In this document: one piece after another, positions 20,637-32,180 of the stretch | Position numbering within the stretch: the stretch's first letter is position 1 | Layout of the letters: each line of letters starts with the position of its first letter | Source: Perkinsus marinus ATCC 50983 | Taxonomy: Eukaryota > Perkinsozoa > Perkinsida > Perkinsidae | Direction: 5' to 3' | Assembly: GCF_000006405.1 (NCBI RefSeq) | Contig: NW_003210321.1 | Coordinates: forward strand, 298,751-362,750 | Length of the DNA: 64,000 nt | Program-made: the position numbers and the translations under genes | Notes under the pieces: model-generated | Database searches by the model: none | What the model was told of the DNA's origin: nothing | What the model saw: the letters and a program-made list of their open reading frames with translations, nothing else

Positions 20637-21350
20637 ATGGTTGTATCATACAGAATGAGACATCCAGGTCGTCACGATTATTCCCCCATCGAAAACCGTC
20701 GCAATAGCGATGCCAGCACAGGGTCCAGTGTGGAGATGGAGGCTATGGGACCATCCACTACTACTACCACCACCACTGCACCAACGAGAGCCATGGTCAA
20801 CATACCGGCTGTGGGGCAGGCTGATCTCACTGTCCCTGGTATCCAGGTGAGAATCCCCCGTCTTTCTGTGTCCTGTCAGGGGTCATTTCAGAGTCGATCT
20901 GACACAAGTCCCACCTCGGCCGAGAGTGGAGATGGTCCAGCTAGGTTCGTAATCATAGGAGGAGCAGGGTCAATGAATCAGTTTGGTAATATACCCGTAT
21001 TATCTCTATCATACTGTGTGTACAGACATGTCACCAACGGGTGGCCAATGGGACTTCGAACAAGAGCCCAATAGGGCAGCAGCATCGCTCCGCCTCTGTA
21101 TATGGGCCATGTTCCTCTTTGCATGCATGGTAATGTTCAGAGTACAGCAGGATAAGCTGGCACAGGTAGTAGCAATTGGTGGGGCGGCTATGCCATATGT
21201 CCCAAAGATATGCCTTAGTACAATAAATCTCAGCGGAACGCTATACAGTACGATCAATTTCCTGAGCAAGTAACTCAAATTCCGACAAATTGTGGAAAAC
21301 ACTTTCGCTCTCTCGTGGGGCAGATATGCCATATGTTAGCGATTTCTTGA
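20637..21350 (+). CDS. Single-pass membrane protein, unknown family
   Basis: Proposed exons 20637-20846, 20880-20985, 21026-21165 and 21219-21350 give 588 nt, 195 aa. Introns are 33, 40 and 53 bp. The first (33 bp) is in frame and could be retained. The N-terminal half is hydrophilic with a Thr run and Ser-rich segments. One hydrophobic stretch (LRLCIWAMFLFACMVMF) is followed by a short basic/Gln-rich tail. No signal peptide. No family recognised; topology suggests a long cytosolic N-terminus. Confidence 0.5.
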
Positions 21351-21566
21351 TCGAATAAATGGTATCTTTCCCATACTATAGCATGTGCTCCCGCACGCTG
21401 TAAGATTCTGAAACATTCGGTTTCGTTATTGGACTTAGTCACTCTAGGGGATGGATGGCTCTAGTCACACCGGCTGAGAGGTGATGCGCCATGGTTGCCC
21501 GGTCGTTAACTTTTGGGGGACACCGCTCGGCTTTGAGTCCTCCTGGGCACACTCGCTGAGGACCTC

Positions 21567-23500
21567 TTGTCCTTTCAACAGGCCATGGCTAACCGTCGGA
21601 GTAATGTATTGCATCTGATGGCACCTTGGGAGAAGGCCAGCTTCAATGATAGAAATTCAACAGAGCTGAGAGCTGTCTATATAGATCCACGGTACGAGGG
21701 CACCGTGAACTGCTTTGATCAAGGACATGGCGATTTGATGACGATGTGGTATCCGGTAAGGAATATGGCTTCTTTGTCAGATTGGCCACAGTGGCATCGA
21801 ACCTTCGATTGGGCCAGAACCATGAGCTGGATGTGACCAAGCTACTGCCCCCCAGATCCAACGTACCATCCAGGGATATCCGCTGGGTTGAATTTCGTGG
21901 CGCGTGATCTTACTGACCACTAATACCGTCTGGCTTTCTCAGTCGTATATCCGCGAGCTGGACTCTCAGCGGTTGGTTGCTAGTGTTTTGGACGGTCCTT
22001 GGCGATCCACGTCGTACACTAGCGATGACAATGAGTCTGTCGAACAGGCCGCTAGCGATGATGTAGCGATGTTACAGAGTATCGACAAGAACCTATACGC
22101 TGCGAATAAGGTCCCATCAGCTACCTACGAGGGTCAATGGACCTGCTTCCTTTTTAGGGCGTATCGGACTTATGCCCTAGTGGGGATAAACGCTCCTGCA
22201 TGATGGCTTTATTGAAGGACAAGCATCAGAAAGGTGGGGGTATCGCTTTTGGAGGGCGACTTCATATGCACGGTTGTAGGTAGTAGCTGCTTCCACTTGG
22301 CTGCATCCCCCGACGGTGGTATTGCTGCATTTGATGTCGCCAAGAACGACACAGCTGTTTGCCTTGGTAGTGAGGAAGGAGTAGAGGTAATAGTAGTAGT
22401 AGTAGTACTAGTAGTAGTAGTAGTAGAACTGTATTTAATGCCGATTGAAATCCTTACAACGGAAATAGTTATCGCAGCTGTGCTGGTTGTATTCATTGTG
22501 CGTTCTGTCGATCTCTCGAGTTGACGGGTATATCGGACTGTACCAATAGGATGTGTGAGCTTATGCTCTACCCTACAGTAGAGGGGTATGGTCATCGGGG
22601 GTCATGGATAACGCGTTCGGTTACCTTGCGGGCTGCATGTAATTGCCGTTAGAAACTCTCAAGATATGCGCTGTTGACATTGTTAAGCGTTAGAATGGGC
22701 GTAGGTTAGAGCAGCTCTCGCCTCGTGCACTCCTCCATGGAAGTCTGGTAGATTCGAGCGCTACTGCCTGATCGGTTCTCCAACAGAGCAGTGTATGTAT
22801 GGAGGCCAGCTGCAGATGATGATGAAGAGGAGGAAGACTCTGCAGCCTCTGTTGATTGCGTTACTACAGTGGATACCATCACCGGGCAGTGCATCGACTC
22901 GGTGCCTGTCCATCCGGCTAGTACTGCGGGGACGACGGTACTTGTGTGAGATGTTCCTGGTAGGTTACTACGCTATGGACTTTCGAGAGGAGTCGGCCCA
23001 GAAGGGCAAAGGTTCGAGCCCCACGACCAAGTTGGTGAGTGTCACCTATGACTATCAACGGTGGCAGGCCGTGCTTCGGTACTATACTCGCGTTATTGTA
23101 TTGTGCTGCAACGGAGGGTCAGGTCCTACGTTGTGGGGGGCAGTGAGGGGAAGCCTCCGGTGTCCAGCGGGCCCGAATTCAAATCGGTATTGTTCACGTC
23201 TCGAGGCCCCTTCTGGGTATTGGATTCGCCTGAAGTGTCTGACGGCTTCGTCATCCTGGTGGCTGGCACGGAGCCCCAAATTGGCATCCTCCATGCAGCG
23301 CCGCTCTATGACGCACAAATAGGGCCGGCCTCGAACCAGTGGATGAAACAAGGAGACGTTTTACGGTAGGCTTGGGTGAACCTAGGATACCCGAATGCTG
23401 ATGTTGTTCAGGCGTGAGAACACCCGGTCGGCGTACTACAGACACGTCTCGAGTAAAATGGTCGATGATAGCGTGTCTGAGATCCAACAACAGAAGAGTA
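21567..23500 (+). CDS. Multi-exon gene of unknown function (possible CPSF160/DDB1-type beta-propeller fragment)
   Basis: Several coding blocks are visible: MANRRSNVLHLMAPWEK (from 21584), joined by an in-frame splice to RLATVASNLRLGQNHE; a block with RELDSQRLVASVLDGPW (about 21.95-22.20 kb); and a block with FTSRGPFWVLDSPE, GFVILVAGTEPQIGILHAAPLYDAQ and RENTRSAYYRHVSSKM (23.17-23.50 kb). The last block faintly resembles the CPSF160 region where a GF-Y segment precedes SYDA and YH-ESK motifs, but the similarity is weak. I could not place all junctions, so the extents are approximate and two genes may be involved. A microsatellite lies inside. Confidence 0.35.
22386..22428. repeat. (TAG)n microsatellite
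   Basis: Imperfect GTA/TAG trinucleotide run of about 40 bases, interrupted once by ACTAG. It probably lies in an intron. Confidence 0.85.
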
Positions 23501-23999
23501 AGTGTTCCTGCCAAGCACTGCCGGCCCACTGATCGGGCCCTGCCTGTTTCTGGACTATTGAGTTTTGTTTCGAGAGCCTTTTGTATCCTTCCTACCTGTA
23601 ACTCTTCGTTCATCGTCATCATCATCTCCCTGGTGCTCCGTGAAGCTAGTATGCAAATCCTTGGCTGGAGTTTCTCTAGGAACTTCTGTGAGTATTCAGC
23701 CTTCCCAGTAATGTACATTCGTTAAGACGACATTGTTATCTCGCCAGCTTTGAGTTTGGTTCACAGTGCCAGTAATGGTAGAAGGATCGAATGCGATACA
23801 CTACAGTGGTGCTGAATGCTGCGAGCAAACCATGCAAGGAAGGGCCTCCACCCTCTGGTGTATCAAGTTTATAAAATAGCAAAGACCGGCAGAGCGACAC
23901 GGCCTCCCCAGGAGGAGACGGCCCGGGTCATCCACGCAGCCACTGCTGCTATCACGGACACGTAGGGGACAGCCGTTGTGGATTGTTTATTTCTGCACC

Positions 24000-26085
24000 A
24001 AGGTTCACCCCGGATGACCTTAGCGTCTTGGCCTGGTCGGTGAGCAAGATGGGGCTTGGCTCTCCTTCCTTCTGGCGGGTAGTCATCAATCTCACGGAGG
24101 TCTGATGATACACCACCGACCAGCGGCTAGTGATCGTGTCTGGCAGGCGTATAGTCGGGACTTCACGCACAGATCGTCGGCACGTATGCTGGAGGCATTC
24201 GCTGGGTCAGGGGACCATCTAGGGTGCCGGTCGGGGGCGGTCTCTGCCCTTGTGGACCAACTCCGGGAGCCTCCTCCTCCTGAGGAGGGTATCACAAGCC
24301 AAGGCGTCTGCCAGTTCCTCCGGGCACTGGTGAAGTTGAAGAGAGTGGAGGAGATACCCCCCTGGTTGATCCAGCAGGGCCTTCGTCACCTAGGATCGCA
24401 AGAGGTTATTCGAATCGGAAGCTAGCTAGAGGCTTCTGCCTACCTTTAGACCGCAAACGGCTGGCGGTCTTTGGTGCCCCTTATGTGGCCGTTGTCGAGG
24501 ATCCCCACAGCTGCTGATGAGGCTGTTACCATAGTCGTTGTGCTCATACGGGGAGGAAGACTGGTGAGGTGGGGTCTACAGGGACGGCCAGGACTGGTCT
24601 CCTCCAGGACTACACTCAAATGACGACGACGGACGTGGCTCTTTTGGTCCACGCGATGGCCAAGGCATGGAACACCTCCTCCCATGGGGACTGTGAGTCG
24701 CTTCCTTCCTCGTAATTGTATAGGTCTCTGCGGGCTTAGGCGACGCCCCGCCGCCTTATCGGGATGTGTTGTCAATGTTGGTGACTGAATGCGGCGTTCG
24801 AGGGTGGAAGGGCCTCAGCCCCCACGCTATAGCTGGCGTTATGTGGGCATGTGGCCGCTGCTGCCTCACCTCCCTACTCGACGAGTGCTCGGAGGACTGG
24901 CATCCCCTTATGGGCGTCGAGCTGAAGGACTTCGACCCTCAGGCTCTCGCCAACTTCCTCTGGGGGATAGGGCGCATTAACAGGAGACAGGTGCTTATCT
25001 GTCGTTGATGATCCCGCTCGCCTACCTTAGATGTCAGCTTCCGTCTTGGCTTCCCCCGTCCAGTATAGAGGCGTCCGTTTCCCATCAAAATCCTAAGGCA
25101 GATCTTTTCAGCCTCTCGATGACGGCGTGCGCCCTGGCCTATGAGGAGAACGCCGACGTTGACTCGTGAGTCGCAACGCTGTGGTGTGACGCCACAAACA
25201 TTTTAATAGGCTCTTCGATACGTTATGGAGGTGCGTGCAAGACCTTGTGCACAGGCGAGCTCACAGTACGGACATTAGTACTGGTAACAGCTGATTGCTA
25301 TCGAGTGTACCGGTCTTCTGTAGGCGCCGGCGACCTGGCAGCGTTGCTGTGGGCATTCTCCCGTCGAGGCCACATGGATGCCGCGAGAGAGATAACCTCT
25401 TTATGCAGGGATCACCTACAGAGTCTGCCAGCTGACCTTCGTGTCGGGCCCGAGCACGCCGAGTCGAGACCTCACTGATGTTGTGAGCATTGTCCGGGCT
25501 GAGCATTGTGGGGCATGGCCCACGCTGGCCTCGTGCTTCCTCCTCATATTGGGAGAGATATCTTACCTCGTGTTCAGGAGGATACAAGTAAGTGGCGGCG
25601 TTCTCTTCTTCTCTTCAACTCATTGCTCAGTTTCAGTGTCCTTATCTACGACCACGAGTATTGTTGCCCTCGGCCAGCTCTGTCCAACTGTGGACATTCC
25701 TCTTCCTCCTCTGATACAGTCCACCCCAGCCTCGGACCTGTGGCAGCTCGCTACTGTCCGGAATGCGTCCGTTGAGGAACGTCGCTCAGCGTTGAGCCTA
25801 GCATTGCGGAGGAGGACTGAGTACACGTTGGCAGCCGCGGCTCATTATGCGAGTGAGGCGGGCACTTCTGAGTTCTGTGGATGCTCCTTCTGCTCAGACT
25901 GCATGGATCCTCAGTCCGGCTTTCTGTATCCTTCTCGATTGCGGCTCAACGTGCTTCAAAACTTAGTCCGATCGGTCGATCTAGCCAAATCGCCACCGCG
26001 ACATCTGCCTCTGTTAGCGTGCTACCTGGCCGGTATAGCCCAGCGATGGCAGCCTGCCATGAAATTAGTTTCTGTGCGTTTCTGA
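24000..26085 (+). CDS. OPR/FASTK-like helical-repeat protein (approximate model)
   Basis: Multiple exons encode repeated units with a conserved L-LWA/AW-A core: FTPDDLSVLAWSVSKMG, TDVALLVHAMAKAW, LSPHAIAGVMWACGR, FDPQALANFLWGIGR, AGDLAALLWAFSRRG and LWGMAHAGLVLP. This pattern belongs to the octotricopeptide-like/FASTK superfamily of alpha-helical repeat proteins that bind organellar RNA, often with a C-terminal RAP domain, which I do not see here. The final exon (to 26085) is helical and Arg-rich with several Cys. Introns are short and some junctions are unresolved. Likely role: mitochondrial (or relict plastid) RNA processing or translation; this is inference from the family. Confidence 0.6.
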
Positions 26086-28859
26086 CACATAAGGGGGAGT
26101 TGAGCTGGCGAGTTGGTGAAGGTGGAGACAAACATCCGCTGCTGTGGATTGGAAAATTTCAGCGGAGGTGACCAGTTCATACAGGCAATCAGAAAATTGT
26201 CAAGAAAACAGCATTCCCCAGCCTCAGTATGCATCTTCTCACTGACCATTATGGCGCACGATTGGAGGAACTACCACTTCGAGTGTGTCAGACACAACGT
26301 GCCTCCATAGAGTGTCATGGCTTTTGCATAGGCCAGAGTGCGAGGGTCCTCTATTGACTGGAACTTGTACCTTTTACTGTAGTGGCTGTGAGCTGCCCTT
26401 TATTCGAGAAGTTCTGGCAACGTTCGAATGTTGGACACACAGATGGTTCGAGGATAGAAGTAAAGGGTGGATGGAAGTTCCCCCAACGAAGTCACGAATA
26501 GGTGGTTGTCTCTTTGGCGGGGTACCGGCCAAATTGGCCTGGCCAATGTTTCTAGAAGTGACTGACTTGGTGTCGATTCAGTGGTGGTTCCTCCTTTGGA
26601 GAGGTTGCTCAGGCGAGGTGAAGTGTATGAGGTTGTTGTTTCTGAATTCTCCGCTATTTGGGTAACTGGCTAGACTTCAGGAACATCCTTTTCCCCTAGC
26701 AAAATAGTCATTCGAATCAACATAGATTGGTGTAGTAATCCGGTCGAATCCAATTCGAGTAAAGCACGGACGCTACGTGTAATAGATGTCCATGGCTTAC
26801 ATCTCTCCCTCAAACGATACTTTCCTACAGCTTCACTACTTTCCCCAGTAGATTGAAAAAATCACTTTAGTGCACTCAGAACACAGATCGCAGTCAAAGA
26901 GAGAGTGAGAATTCCGAAAACACGTCGCATGGTAACGTGTGTCCACCAAGCCTCTACGTTGCTTGTTATCATCCGGTAGACAATCACTACAAGAAAAGCC
27001 CTCGATGGTGGCGAGAGTGAAAACTTGTTAGAGCAGTGAAGATCAGACAATAGCCAACCAAAGTAGCTCTTGGGAGATTGTGATATCGATGGAACCGAAA
27101 ATCACTACCACTGACTCTAATTATGAAGAATTGTCGAGTTGATGGTTAAGCCAAAAATGAAACGGTGAGATGAGATGAGCCAAATGTTGTATCGCGTTGA
27201 GTTCGAGACGAAATGTAAGAGTCGTGGTAAATAATGTCGACGAGCATCCCATCATTTTTTGGATGAAGTTCACTTAGAGATGAGAACAACCCCACCAGTG
27301 AGTCAGACGGTGGGATGTGTACAAGCGCCCTATGGGACAGCGAGGACCAGTGCGAGTAACGCTGACATCCGCTGACTATAGTAGGGAATTGGCTCGAGCC
27401 GTGTTGTACTTGACCAAATTGAGACATTCTGCCAACATCATCTAACGCGCCTGGATTCATCAATCACACTAGCCCGACAGAGAATGACTCCACCAGGTCG
27501 TGAATCGAATGAGCATACTCACACTCCTCGTCAAAGCAGTTGGAGGAGTGTGGGACAATATGCATATGGTCAATTGATAGGTCAATTTATTGGGCGAGGT
27601 TAAAGTGAGGCGCGCGCGATTGCAACGGGGGGGTAGAACATATGGGGACCATACCTGAGTGCCTCCACGATTTTACCCAACCCTCCTCATCCCATGTTAT
27701 CTGGGAGGCCTATGTTGCCCCGCGGAGACGTATAGCGACAGACCATTGCTCGATAGTTGCTGCATATGCACAACTAGCATGGTAGTACCGCGGCCAACAT
27801 GGGCGGTTCGGGAAAGATAGCCCATTGCTGATAACTGCACTCTACAACTTGTAACTCGATAATCAGTTCGAGAGCAGCTGTCAGCTGGGAAAACAGGCGG
27901 ACCAGCCGATGGTCCTTTGGCACGTTAGCTATTACTCGACACTTCTAGCCGTGTGTTAGCTGCGTCAAGAATAGCTGACGCCTTTCACCGAATCAACTAC
28001 CCAACACTCTTAGATAACAAGCTGGGCATGTTCTCTATGAATAGTCAGTGAACAAAAATCGACTCTGGAGGTCAACATAGTGAATTAGGGAGCCGTCGAT
28101 GTCTAGGCGTGTAGGTACTAGTACTTTGGACGTCGAGCCTTCGGCCTCTATATATATAGGAGATTCGCCCGCCCAGGACATCGACGGCGGGAATGTGTGC
28201 AATCGCGTGGAACGATACTTTAACTACATGTGTTGTTGATAACATGAAGTCTATAAAGAAATTTAGGAAAATTCTAATTGTTTTCCGTACACTTCTACAT
28301 GGATATGAAAGTAACTTCATTGACTCGCTTGAGGAAAGCGAACATATATTCCAACGCTGAGCTGGGGCGCGTACAAACCTCAGCCTTACACAGATTGAAA
28401 CACCTCCTAGAGCTACATTGATTTCCAAACCTGCAGTTCCCTCGAATAAACTGTCAGCGAACCTAGAAAACGAACAGTGTGACGTCAAACCGGACAATGA
28501 ACTCTCCCTCACTCAAATGATTAGTCCTTTTTGCTCGTGAAGGAGCTGCTGCCGTATTCATGAAAATAAATGTGACCGCAGCACGCTGTCAAGCCATCCG
28601 ACCATCTGAATAGTTTCTTCTGTTGCGGAAAGACATGTGTGTGTGCGAGACGGTAGACCAACATGAGACCTATATAGCGCAAGTACTGTGCATATCCCGT
28701 GCCACGCAAGACCACCAGCTGCTATCTCAAAATATGATGATAATAATAATAGTGGTGACACGTAGTCTAAAACACCATTCACGACGGCTCATCTACGCCG
28801 ACGTGTGTACGATCGTTTAGTAGTGACCTGAATACACCGTTGCCGTCACCAATGGCTGC
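26086..28859. other. Gene-poor stretch of about 2.8 kb
   Basis: No frame with recognisable motifs. The longest (26285-26665, plus, 126 codons, Trp/Cys-rich) has no family signature and I do not call it. A dispersed AT-rich repeat copy lies at 28.24-28.35 kb. Confidence 0.45.
28243..28350 (+). repeat. Dispersed AT-rich repeat, copy A
   Basis: Resembles 31206-31320 over about 100 bp, starting with GAAATTT-GG-AAATT and ending with a nearly conserved GAAAGCGAAC...TTCCAA block. Identity looks like roughly 60 percent by eye. Confidence 0.4.
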
Positions 28860-30279
28860 AACTGTTACCCCCTATCAGTCCTTCTCATCCATATCCGGCT
28901 GGAGGGACGGGAACTTCTCCAACATGTCGCTTCTGAAGCTCCTCCACCTAGGCTGCAGATAGCAGGCCCAGGACACTTGAAAGGCGATAAGGACATTGAT
29001 GGTAGTAGCTGAGAACAATCCATGCAGATCACCACTGTCTTGAGAGTCGAATTACTCAAGTAGAGGACGAAGGTTCTTCCTCCGTTGCCGCCCACAGTGG
29101 GACCGATCTGAGCCGTCCTGAGCGGCGGTCCAATACGATTGAACAACACCGGAGTCGGCCTGAGGAGACTTCCCATCGTTGAACGTATCATAGGGGGAAT
29201 CCAAACTGATACTCAAACGCGCCTCCCAATAGCACAACGAACATTAGATCGGAAATAGAAATTGGCGGGGGCATGCTTCATTGGCCTCAGAGGCACTAAT
29301 TACTGCAGAGCCCACGTGTATGTCGGGAGAAAGCTGCTCGGGGTAGCAAGGACTCGATTTCCCATGGGAGGGCCGCCGGGTGGGACGCCCCACACTCGTT
29401 GTTGGAATGACGGCACTGGATAGGACGGCACTGTGCCGAGCTGAGCGACCAAGAAACAGTAGGAAAGAGATGAATACGGCTAGGCACCTTGCGGGGGGGC
29501 TCGGGCCTATCCCTTGGCGGGCCCAAAGTCTCCTTTGGGGCAGCGAAGGAGTCATCCAGAGATAAGAAGGATGACGAAGAGACATCCAGAATCTGCAGAA
29601 CACCGAATTCCACACCGCCGGAGTGAACTATATTCTACCAAGGAGCTTTGATTTAAGTCACGAAAGCTCTGCAAGGGAGATTGCAGCTGGCGGTGATACC
29701 TATTATGGCTGACGAACGACTCGTGGAGGGATGGGCTGAAGAGGAGTGTGAGATTATCGTTGCAAATACGACTCACTTACAAACCGTATGGCGGGGCGAG
29801 GTTGGTCTCCGATGGAGGTCGTTGCTTGGACACTCTCACTGTCACCTACGCGTAGACCATAGCAAGGGTCATCTCGAGGGCGCTTACAGGCGTCCTTGAG
29901 GGCGAGTTCTTCACAGCTGACACACCTGACATGAAGGCCCCAAGCCGTCAAGAGAGGAGGACCCCTGGTCACCTCGCTGAGGCGGGAAGCATACTGATAA
30001 GTTACCACTGGGGAGGGGTCGGTACTGCACCGATGGAGACGTGGCCACGAACGACATCTGCCCATGACGGAGGGGATGCGTTGAGCTCAGGCCCAGGGTA
30101 CTTGAGATGGCTGGTCGACAACCGGAGGGCTGTGAACAACGCTTCGATGGAGGTATTGTGGCAAGTCCCTAGGCTGCTGGAGAGACGCCGGAGCAGCTGC
30201 TTCTTGGTGCAGAGTCTGCTGTTCAACCACGCTAGTCTGCCTTGCAATAGGGACGCTACCCGCAGAGTCGGCACGCGTG
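28860..30279 (-). other. Possible 3' exons of the kinase gene, unresolved
   Basis: Several minus-strand open stretches rich in Ser, Pro, Gln and Ala lie downstream of the kinase domain (for example around 30.1 kb, 29.3-29.6 kb, and 28.9-29.2 kb with FVLYLSNSTLK). They could be a long C-terminal extension spliced to the kinase, or a separate gene. I cannot decide by eye. Confidence 0.3.
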
Positions 30280-31908
30280 CTAGACCGGAAGGTACGCCTT
30301 GGTCCCTTTGACGCGCCCGAGGAGGCGACTTGTGACGTCTGGTAACTTGCTGGGTCGAGGATAGCTACACGCATTATACCCTCGATGGTGACACGATGGG
30401 CCTACCCGTAGCACAGGTTGTGGTAGAGGTGGCTGAGGGGCCCCTATGGAGGTACACAAAGGATGCGACAAGACCTCGGCGATGCTGGACCGACGACCTG
30501 AAGGAAATAGAAAGATGGTCAGGATCCTCTGGCCGAGTCGCGACCCTCATCCCTGACCAACAGCCGGCGTACAAGGTCCTCAGCCACTAGGGGAAAGTCG
30601 ATGGGGAAGGACAAGCTGAAAGGCCAATAGGAAGGACAACCTCGTGTAAGTCACCATCACTTCACGTTAATGATATTGCTGACGACAGTCCTCTGGTCAG
30701 TTGCATTGAAGGGTGGGCGTCCAGCCAGCAGCTCATACAGCAGAATGCCTAGGCCCCACAGGTCTATGCTGTGGTCGTGCCCACGACCCAGCAACTGGCA
30801 AACGTAAAACATCATGGAGTGTAGGAGCGTAATAGCAAATACCATCTCTGGAGAGAGGTAGTCCAGAGTGCCACAGAAGGTATGTCTTCTAGCATGACTT
30901 CGCGTAGTATAACCAGATACTACAGGAGCGGGGAACTCGGCACACCAACCAAAGTCGGCCAGCTTTAGAGTATCGTCAGCTGCGACAAGCAAGTTCTCCT
31001 GTCAGCAGACTGTGAAAACTAGGCAAACGGTGACCAAGGAGGCTACCGGTTTTATGTCACGATGCATGATACCGTGGGAGTGCAGATGAGCCACCGCTCG
31101 GGCGGCCATCAGGAAGTATCTGACGATGCAAGCTAGAGTCAGCGGGGGGATGAAAGCAGTGTAAAAGAATATGCACATGATCAACTACATGTAATGGGGA
31201 TAATACGGAGATTCGGGAGAAATTTCGGGAAATTTTTGTTAGTTTCTGGGCAATTTTCATTGAATTCGTGTGTAAATTTCTATAGTTAGTGAAGAAAGCG
31301 AACGACTGTTCCAATACGGGATATGGTACTCACCGAGCCGCTCTTTCTACAGGGAAGCGCCGTTTCTGCTGGGTCCGCAGGAGGTGGTAGAGTTCACCTA
31401 GGAGGAGGGGACACAGGTCTTGTCAAGAACGTGGCGAACAACATTGCCCTACCCTTGGCACAGTATTCTAGTAGTAGATAGACGTGCTCCCTGTCCTCAA
31501 AATGGGAGTAGAGTCGGAGTATGTTAGAATGTGCCGGTAGCCGGGATTGAACCGAGATCTCTCGCTCCACTTGGGCTGGTCGGTACAGAGTCGCTACTGA
31601 TTCGACTAAAGGGGCCCACCTGCCAGGTGCCCTTGCTCAACATCACGTTTACGGAGAGTTTTGAGGGCATAGAGACGGCCTGTATAAGAGGCTTGGGAAG
31701 GGCGATGGGCAACGAGGCCCTTACCAGAGGGGTCACCGCGGATCTTGACACATAGGACTTCACCAAAGCTACCTTTACCGAGCTTCTTCTCATCCTTCCG
31801 GATGTCCCGAAGACTGGTGTTTCGGGCAAGTACTGGACGTGGAGGGTAGTCGTCGGAGTCGCTCAACGTTGTGTGACCCGACAGGCCTCCACCGTGCCCT
31901 GACCACAT
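30280..31908 (-). CDS. Aurora-like serine/threonine protein kinase
   Basis: Minus-strand exons joined by short GT-AG introns give a full kinase domain: glycine loop LGKGSFGEVLCV, the ATP lysine in LYALKTLRKRDVE, the alpha-C glutamate in QVEREISVQ, HSNILRLYSHFED, EYCAKGELYHLL, catalytic loop HGIMHRDIKPENLL, magnesium loop LADFGWC, activation segment RRHTFCGTLDYLSPEM, DLWGLGILLYELL, and subdomain XI AEDLVRRLLVRDEGRRSSIAEVLSHP. ADFGW plus the TxCGTLDYLxPEM segment are Aurora hallmarks. Most introns are 43-60 bp; one, just before the HRD exon, is about 200 bp and contains the second copy of an AT-rich repeat. Expected role: mitotic spindle and chromosome segregation. Divergently arranged with the RCC1-repeat gene at 32181. 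The true start (31908 or an upstream exon near 32.0 kb) and the C-terminus are uncertain. Confidence 0.82.
31206..31320 (+). repeat. Dispersed AT-rich repeat, copy B
   Basis: Within the longest intron of the kinase gene. Similar to 28243-28350 and, more weakly, to 58020-58130; its GAAAGCGAAC end also recurs inverted near 10834-10845. Confidence 0.4.
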
Positions 31909-32180
31909 GCATGCAAGTACATCATCAGCGACATGCCTCGGCCGAACGCCGTCCCGGCCCTAGTCCTACCTAAAGTCACTTTGACAAGGTCGTCCAAGGT
32001 GATACCATGCAGGGCCGCATCGGGTGGTTGCGCATCAAGACCCCTTATGAGGGTCGGAGAGAGAACCATTGACCATTCGTGGTGTACCACGCAAACCATG
32101 CGTTCTCAGATTTAACCTAAGTGCACAAAATGCATGAAAAGACTAGTTAGATCCGGAAAGTAGTCGGTCGCACCACGATT

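Noticed and set aside
23251-23718. 155-codon minus-strand open frame
   Set aside because: It overlaps protein-like plus-strand exons (GFVILVAGTEPQIGI and RENTRSAYYRH) and has no motif of its own; treated as a shadow.
26285-26665. 126-codon plus-strand frame rich in Trp and Cys
   Set aside because: No family motif, no splice context, and it lies in a gene-poor stretch; probably chance.
31530-31580. tRNA T-arm/B-box-like sequence (minus strand, TCTCGGTTCAATCCCGG)
   Set aside because: It reads as kinase coding sequence (EREISVQSRLPAHSNILRLY) exactly where the alpha-C helix is required, so the resemblance is a coincidence.
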